The notes under the pieces were generated by a model that saw nothing but the letters and a program-made list of their open reading frames with translations, made no database searches and was not told the DNA's origin. A stretch of DNA of 6,082 nucleotides from positions 1-6,082 of the forward strand of contig CABVBB010000147.1 of assembly GCA_902496505.1 (NCBI GenBank), given 5' to 3'. This DNA comes from an uncultured Peptococcaceae bacterium (lineage in GTDB: Bacteria > Bacillota > Peptococcia > Peptococcales > Peptococcaceae). Positions 3,842 to 6,082 of the stretch are shown piece after piece (position 1 is the stretch's first letter; the number at the start of each line of letters is the position of its first letter). The translations under genes were made by a program, and so were the position numbers.

Positions 3842-6082
3842 TTATTTCACGATCGTCTCGCAGAAACGCATGAGGATCGCAGCCACTTGAGCGCGGGTGG
3901 CGCTGCCGGCGGGGTCGAGCGTGGCGGCGCTGGTACCGCCGATCAGTTTGCTGGCGTTGGCCCAGGCCAGAGTGTCTTGTGCATAATCGCTGATCTGAGC
4001 TGCGTCAGCGAAAGCGGACAGATCGGCGCGGGCTGAGACATCATAGCCTTTGTACTGCGCGTAGCGATAGAAAATGGAGGCCATCTGCTCGCGGGTCACG
4101 GCATTATCTGGACCAAAGATACCGTCGCCGTAGCCGGAAACAATATGATTGGCCGCTGCCCAGGCCACTGCCTTGGCATAATAAGCGTCTGCTGCCACAT
4201 CGCTGAAATTGGACGTACTGTAAGCAGCAGGCTCATTTTCCATACGATAGAGGATGGTCACGATCATACCGCGGGTCGTCGTCAGATCCGGGCTGAAGGC
4301 CGCTGTGCTGGTGCCTGTCATCAGACCTTTGTCATAGACATAGGCCACTGCGTCATGATACCATGCATTGCTGGCCACATCAGCAAATGGCAGGCCCTTG
4401 ACCACAGGCGCTTCGCTTGGGACGAAAGCGGCTGCAAGCTCTACCTTAGCGGCCGGCATGGTGAAGGTATATTTGCCGTTACCTTTATCGGTCAGCGTCA
4501 AAACCTTGCCGTCTTTATCCGTAACGGTCAGTTTGTCCAAAGCCCAGCCAGCATCAGGCGTCACTGTAACGGTCACCATCTGACCAGCCACTGCATTGTG
4601 CGGGCTCACCGTCACGCTGCCATGTGCCACATCAGCCGGCACACTCACCGGATAATTGACTGCCCCACCGCCGGAAGACCCGCCAGAAGAACCGCCGCTG
4701 CTTCTGGTCGTTACCTTTACATTGCAGACAGCGCTCTTGCTGCCATCGACTGTCGTAACGGTGATCGCAGCAGTACCTTTGGCTACAGCTTTTACTTTGC
4801 CGTTTTCCACTGTTGCTACACTGGTATCACTGCTGCTCCAGGTAACAGCTTTATTGGTTGCATTCGCAGGCTCTACCGTTGCCGTCAGATCTGCTGTGTC
4901 TCCAACATATAAGGAGAGATTCGCTTTATTTAAGCTGACGCCGGTAACAGCCACTGTTGTTTCTGTGATCGTTGTATCACCCTCAGCTGGATCTTGGGCA
5001 ACAGCGCCGCCATTGACCAACGTCGTTTTATTTCCTTGGGCATCGGTTACTTTGCCGCCTGCTGGGACTGTAACAGTGAGCTTGCCGTCAGCATCCGCTT
5101 CCACGCTCGGCGCTTGGGTATCATTACCCTCGACAATGGTGCCGTCTTTTAAGACAACGGCTGCGTTGAGTTCTTGTCCCTCAATAGCAGCGCCTTTGGC
5201 CAAGATGATCGCGCCATTATTGTCCACATAGCTGGCTTCGTCACCATTATCTGCTACAGTGATCGTCTTCTCATCTTGTTTGACCAGTGCTCCACCAGCC
5301 AGCTCAATGGCTTGACCGTTATTATTCTCTGCTTTGATCTCTGCATCAGAGTTTGGTGTCAGTTCCAGTGTGCCGCCCTGCTCCACCTTGACCGCTGGAA
5401 CATTCTCTTGTTCTGCGGTGATCACAACTTCACCATAAGAATCTGCTGTATCCAGCTTCAGCGCAGCGCCATCTTTGACTTCAACTGCCGGAGCGCTGCC
5501 TTTGCTGGTGATCGTCGTAGGCTGAGTGAATAGATCGCGTTTTTCAATAGTGACCTCACCAGCTGCGGATATCACTGGCGCGCTGCCATTACCCTCCAGC
5601 GTCACGCCGGCAATAACAGCACTGCCGCCAGTTTTTACTGCGATCAAGGATCCTGTGGCGTTTTCAGCCAGCTTATAGGTATCTGGTTGAGAATGATCTC
5701 CAAGGCTTCCATTGACCGTTCCGTTGGCGCTTTGAATATTTAAAGAACCGCCAGAGCATACCGTGATCGGCGCGGCAAAAGTCGCGGTAATCACAGGATA
5801 AGCATACCCTGCAGGGCCGTAGACAAAGCTGAGCGATCCACCGTTTTCAACTGTGATGGCTCCTTGAAAAGTATGGCTGACAGCTCCTAGCTGACTTGTC
5901 GTATTAGAGGAGCCGCTATGCAGCAGAATCTTGACCTCTTTGTCATCGACTGTTAAAGGCTTGGTCACAGTCTGAGATGCTTTGAGTCGGAAGAAACAGC
6001 CCTCCGTCAAGGCATCTTCAAAGGTAAGTGTCTCATCCCCATACCAGTCCTTCATATTCGCATCATTATAAACATTATCAAC
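3842..6082 (-). CDS. Large SLH-domain surface protein with beta-helix-like repeats, Big2 and InlB-like domains (N-terminus outside window)
   Basis: The frame is open from the window's right edge to the TAA at 3842-3844, at least 746 residues. The Met codon at 6055 lacks a ribosome binding site and the frame continues upstream without a stop, so the real start and signal peptide lie beyond 6082. Counting from that Met: residues about 60-340 are low-complexity, with repeated strand-turn units such as ITVENGGSL, suggesting a right-handed beta-helix. Residues 366-449 are a Big2 Ig-like domain (VTGVSLNKANLSL, then VTWSSSDTSVATV). A Ser/Gly linker spans about 450-465. Residues 467-545 resemble the divergent InlB B-repeat (TPDAGW, YTFTMPAAKVEL). 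Three SLH modules at about 556-604, 616-664 and 680-730 carry TRG, TREQ and TRAQ variants of the cell-wall-polymer-binding motif. It should be a secreted, wall-anchored protein, perhaps an adhesin or glycan-binding factor; no catalytic motif was seen. It converges on the permease operon and appears functionally separate. Confidence 0.92.
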   Translation of the reverse strand, partial: VDNVYNDANMKDWYGDETLTFEDALTEGCFFRLKASQTVTKPLTVDDKEVKILLHSGSSNTTSQLGAVSHTFQGAITVENGGSLSFVYGPAGYAYPVITATFAAPITVCSGGSLNIQSANGTVNGSLGDHSQPDTYKLAENATGSLIAVKTGGSAVIAGVTLEGNGSAPVISAAGEVTIEKRDLFTQPTTITSKGSAPAVEVKDGAALKLDTADSYGEVVITAEQENVPAVKVEQGGTLELTPNSDAEIKAENNNGQAIELAGGALVKQDEKTITVADNGDEASYVDNNGAIILAKGAAIEGQELNAAVVLKDGTIVEGNDTQAPSVEADADGKLTVTVPAGGKVTDAQGNKTTLVNGGAVAQDPAEGDTTITETTVAVTGVSLNKANLSLYVGDTADLTATVEPANATNKAVTWSSSDTSVATVENGKVKAVAKGTAAITVTTVDGSKSAVCNVKVTTRSSGGSSGGSSGGGAVNYPVSVPADVAHGSVTVSPHNAVAGQMVTVTVTPDAGWALDKLTVTDKDGKVLTLTDKGNGKYTFTMPAAKVELAAAFVPSEAPVVKGLPFADVASNAWYHDAVAYVYDKGLMTGTSTAAFSPDLTTTRGMIVTILYRMENEPAAYSTSNFSDVAADAYYAKAVAWAAANHIVSGYGDGIFGPDNAVTREQMASIFYRYAQYKGYDVSARADLSAFADAAQISDYAQDTLAWANASKLIGGTSAATLDPAGSATRAQVAAILMRFCETIVK
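4661..4708 (-). repeat. Gly/Ser-rich linker-coding repeat within the SLH protein
   Basis: This segment encodes RSSGGSSGGSSGGGAV, a run of SSGG units joining the Big2 domain to the InlB-like domain. The codons within the units vary, so it is a protein-level repeat rather than an exact DNA repeat. It probably serves as a flexible hinge between the exposed and wall-proximal parts. Confidence 0.7.
5132..5857 (-). repeat. Degenerate protein repeats, probable beta-helix rungs, within the SLH protein
   Basis: The unit 'hydrophobic-alternating strand, GG or DG turn, strand' recurs: ITVENGGSLSF, ITVCSGGSLNI, IAVKTGGSAVI, AVEVKDGAALKL, AVKVEQGGTLEL, AIELAGGALV, AIILAKGAAI and AVVLKDGTIV. Spacing is irregular, about 17-50 residues and often near 30. 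This is what stacked rungs of a pectate-lyase-like or adhesin-type beta-helix look like, but the fold is an inference. The DNA itself is not obviously repeated. Confidence 0.55.

Noticed and set aside
4145..4912. A 255-codon + strand open frame opposite the SLH protein
   Set aside because: It lies wholly antisense to a well-supported gene with clear Big2 and SLH domains. Its translation is rich in His, Cys and Arg with no recognisable motif, and no good ribosome binding site was seen.
4656..5231. A 191-codon + strand open frame with a Pro/Val/Ala/Leu-rich translation
   Set aside because: It is antisense to the Big2 and repeat region. The apparent hydrophobicity is a by-product of reading Thr/Val/Gly-rich codons on the opposite strand.
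1..6082. Mobile element, CRISPR array, tRNA or rRNA, or toxin-antitoxin pair
   Set aside because: No transposase or integrase motifs, regularly spaced direct repeats, tRNA-like cloverleaf, rRNA-like segment or small paired genes were found on either strand.

Overview
The window reads as part of a chromosome of a Bacillota bacterium, most likely a gut- or sediment-type Clostridia. This rests on strong AGGAGG-type ribosome binding sites, a U-tailed intrinsic terminator, moderately GC-rich codon use, and a Big2 / InlB-B-like / three-SLH surface protein of the kind common in Gram-positive anaerobes. SLH proteins also occur in Negativicutes, so the class is an inference.

Layout. Bases 1-239 hold no complete gene. 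The extreme left edge may encode the last residues of another SLH-domain protein on the + strand. Two hairpins follow, then a putative promoter with a 10-bp palindrome beside it and a strong ribosome binding site. Next come two + strand genes that look like an operon. The first (240-2264) is a 674-residue alkaline-phosphatase-superfamily hydrolase of the phosphodiesterase / nucleotide pyrophosphatase / COG3379-like type. It has no signal peptide, so it should be cytosolic. The second (2391-3785) is a 464-residue multi-spanning anion permease of the SLC13/DASS type. The 126-bp gap between them contains a perfect 10-bp hairpin and no convincing promoter. A strong bidirectional terminator (3795-3829) separates the operon from the converging - strand gene (3842 to beyond 6082). 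That gene encodes a large surface protein: a beta-helix-like repeat region, a Big2 domain, a Gly/Ser linker, an InlB-B-repeat-like domain and three C-terminal SLH modules. Its N-terminus lies outside the window.

How the genes may work together. A DASS-type permease downstream of a cytosolic esterase/phosphohydrolase suggests uptake of an anionic compound followed by intracellular hydrolysis, or the reverse, export of an anionic product. The substrate cannot be read from sequence. Both proteins depart from textbook motifs: the permease lacks recognisable Ser-Asn-Thr motifs, and the hydrolase lacks the usual GxH ligand position. The pair may therefore be specialised for an uncommon substrate. 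The surface protein is probably a separate unit. Nothing here is clearly a defence system, mobile element, CRISPR array or RNA gene.
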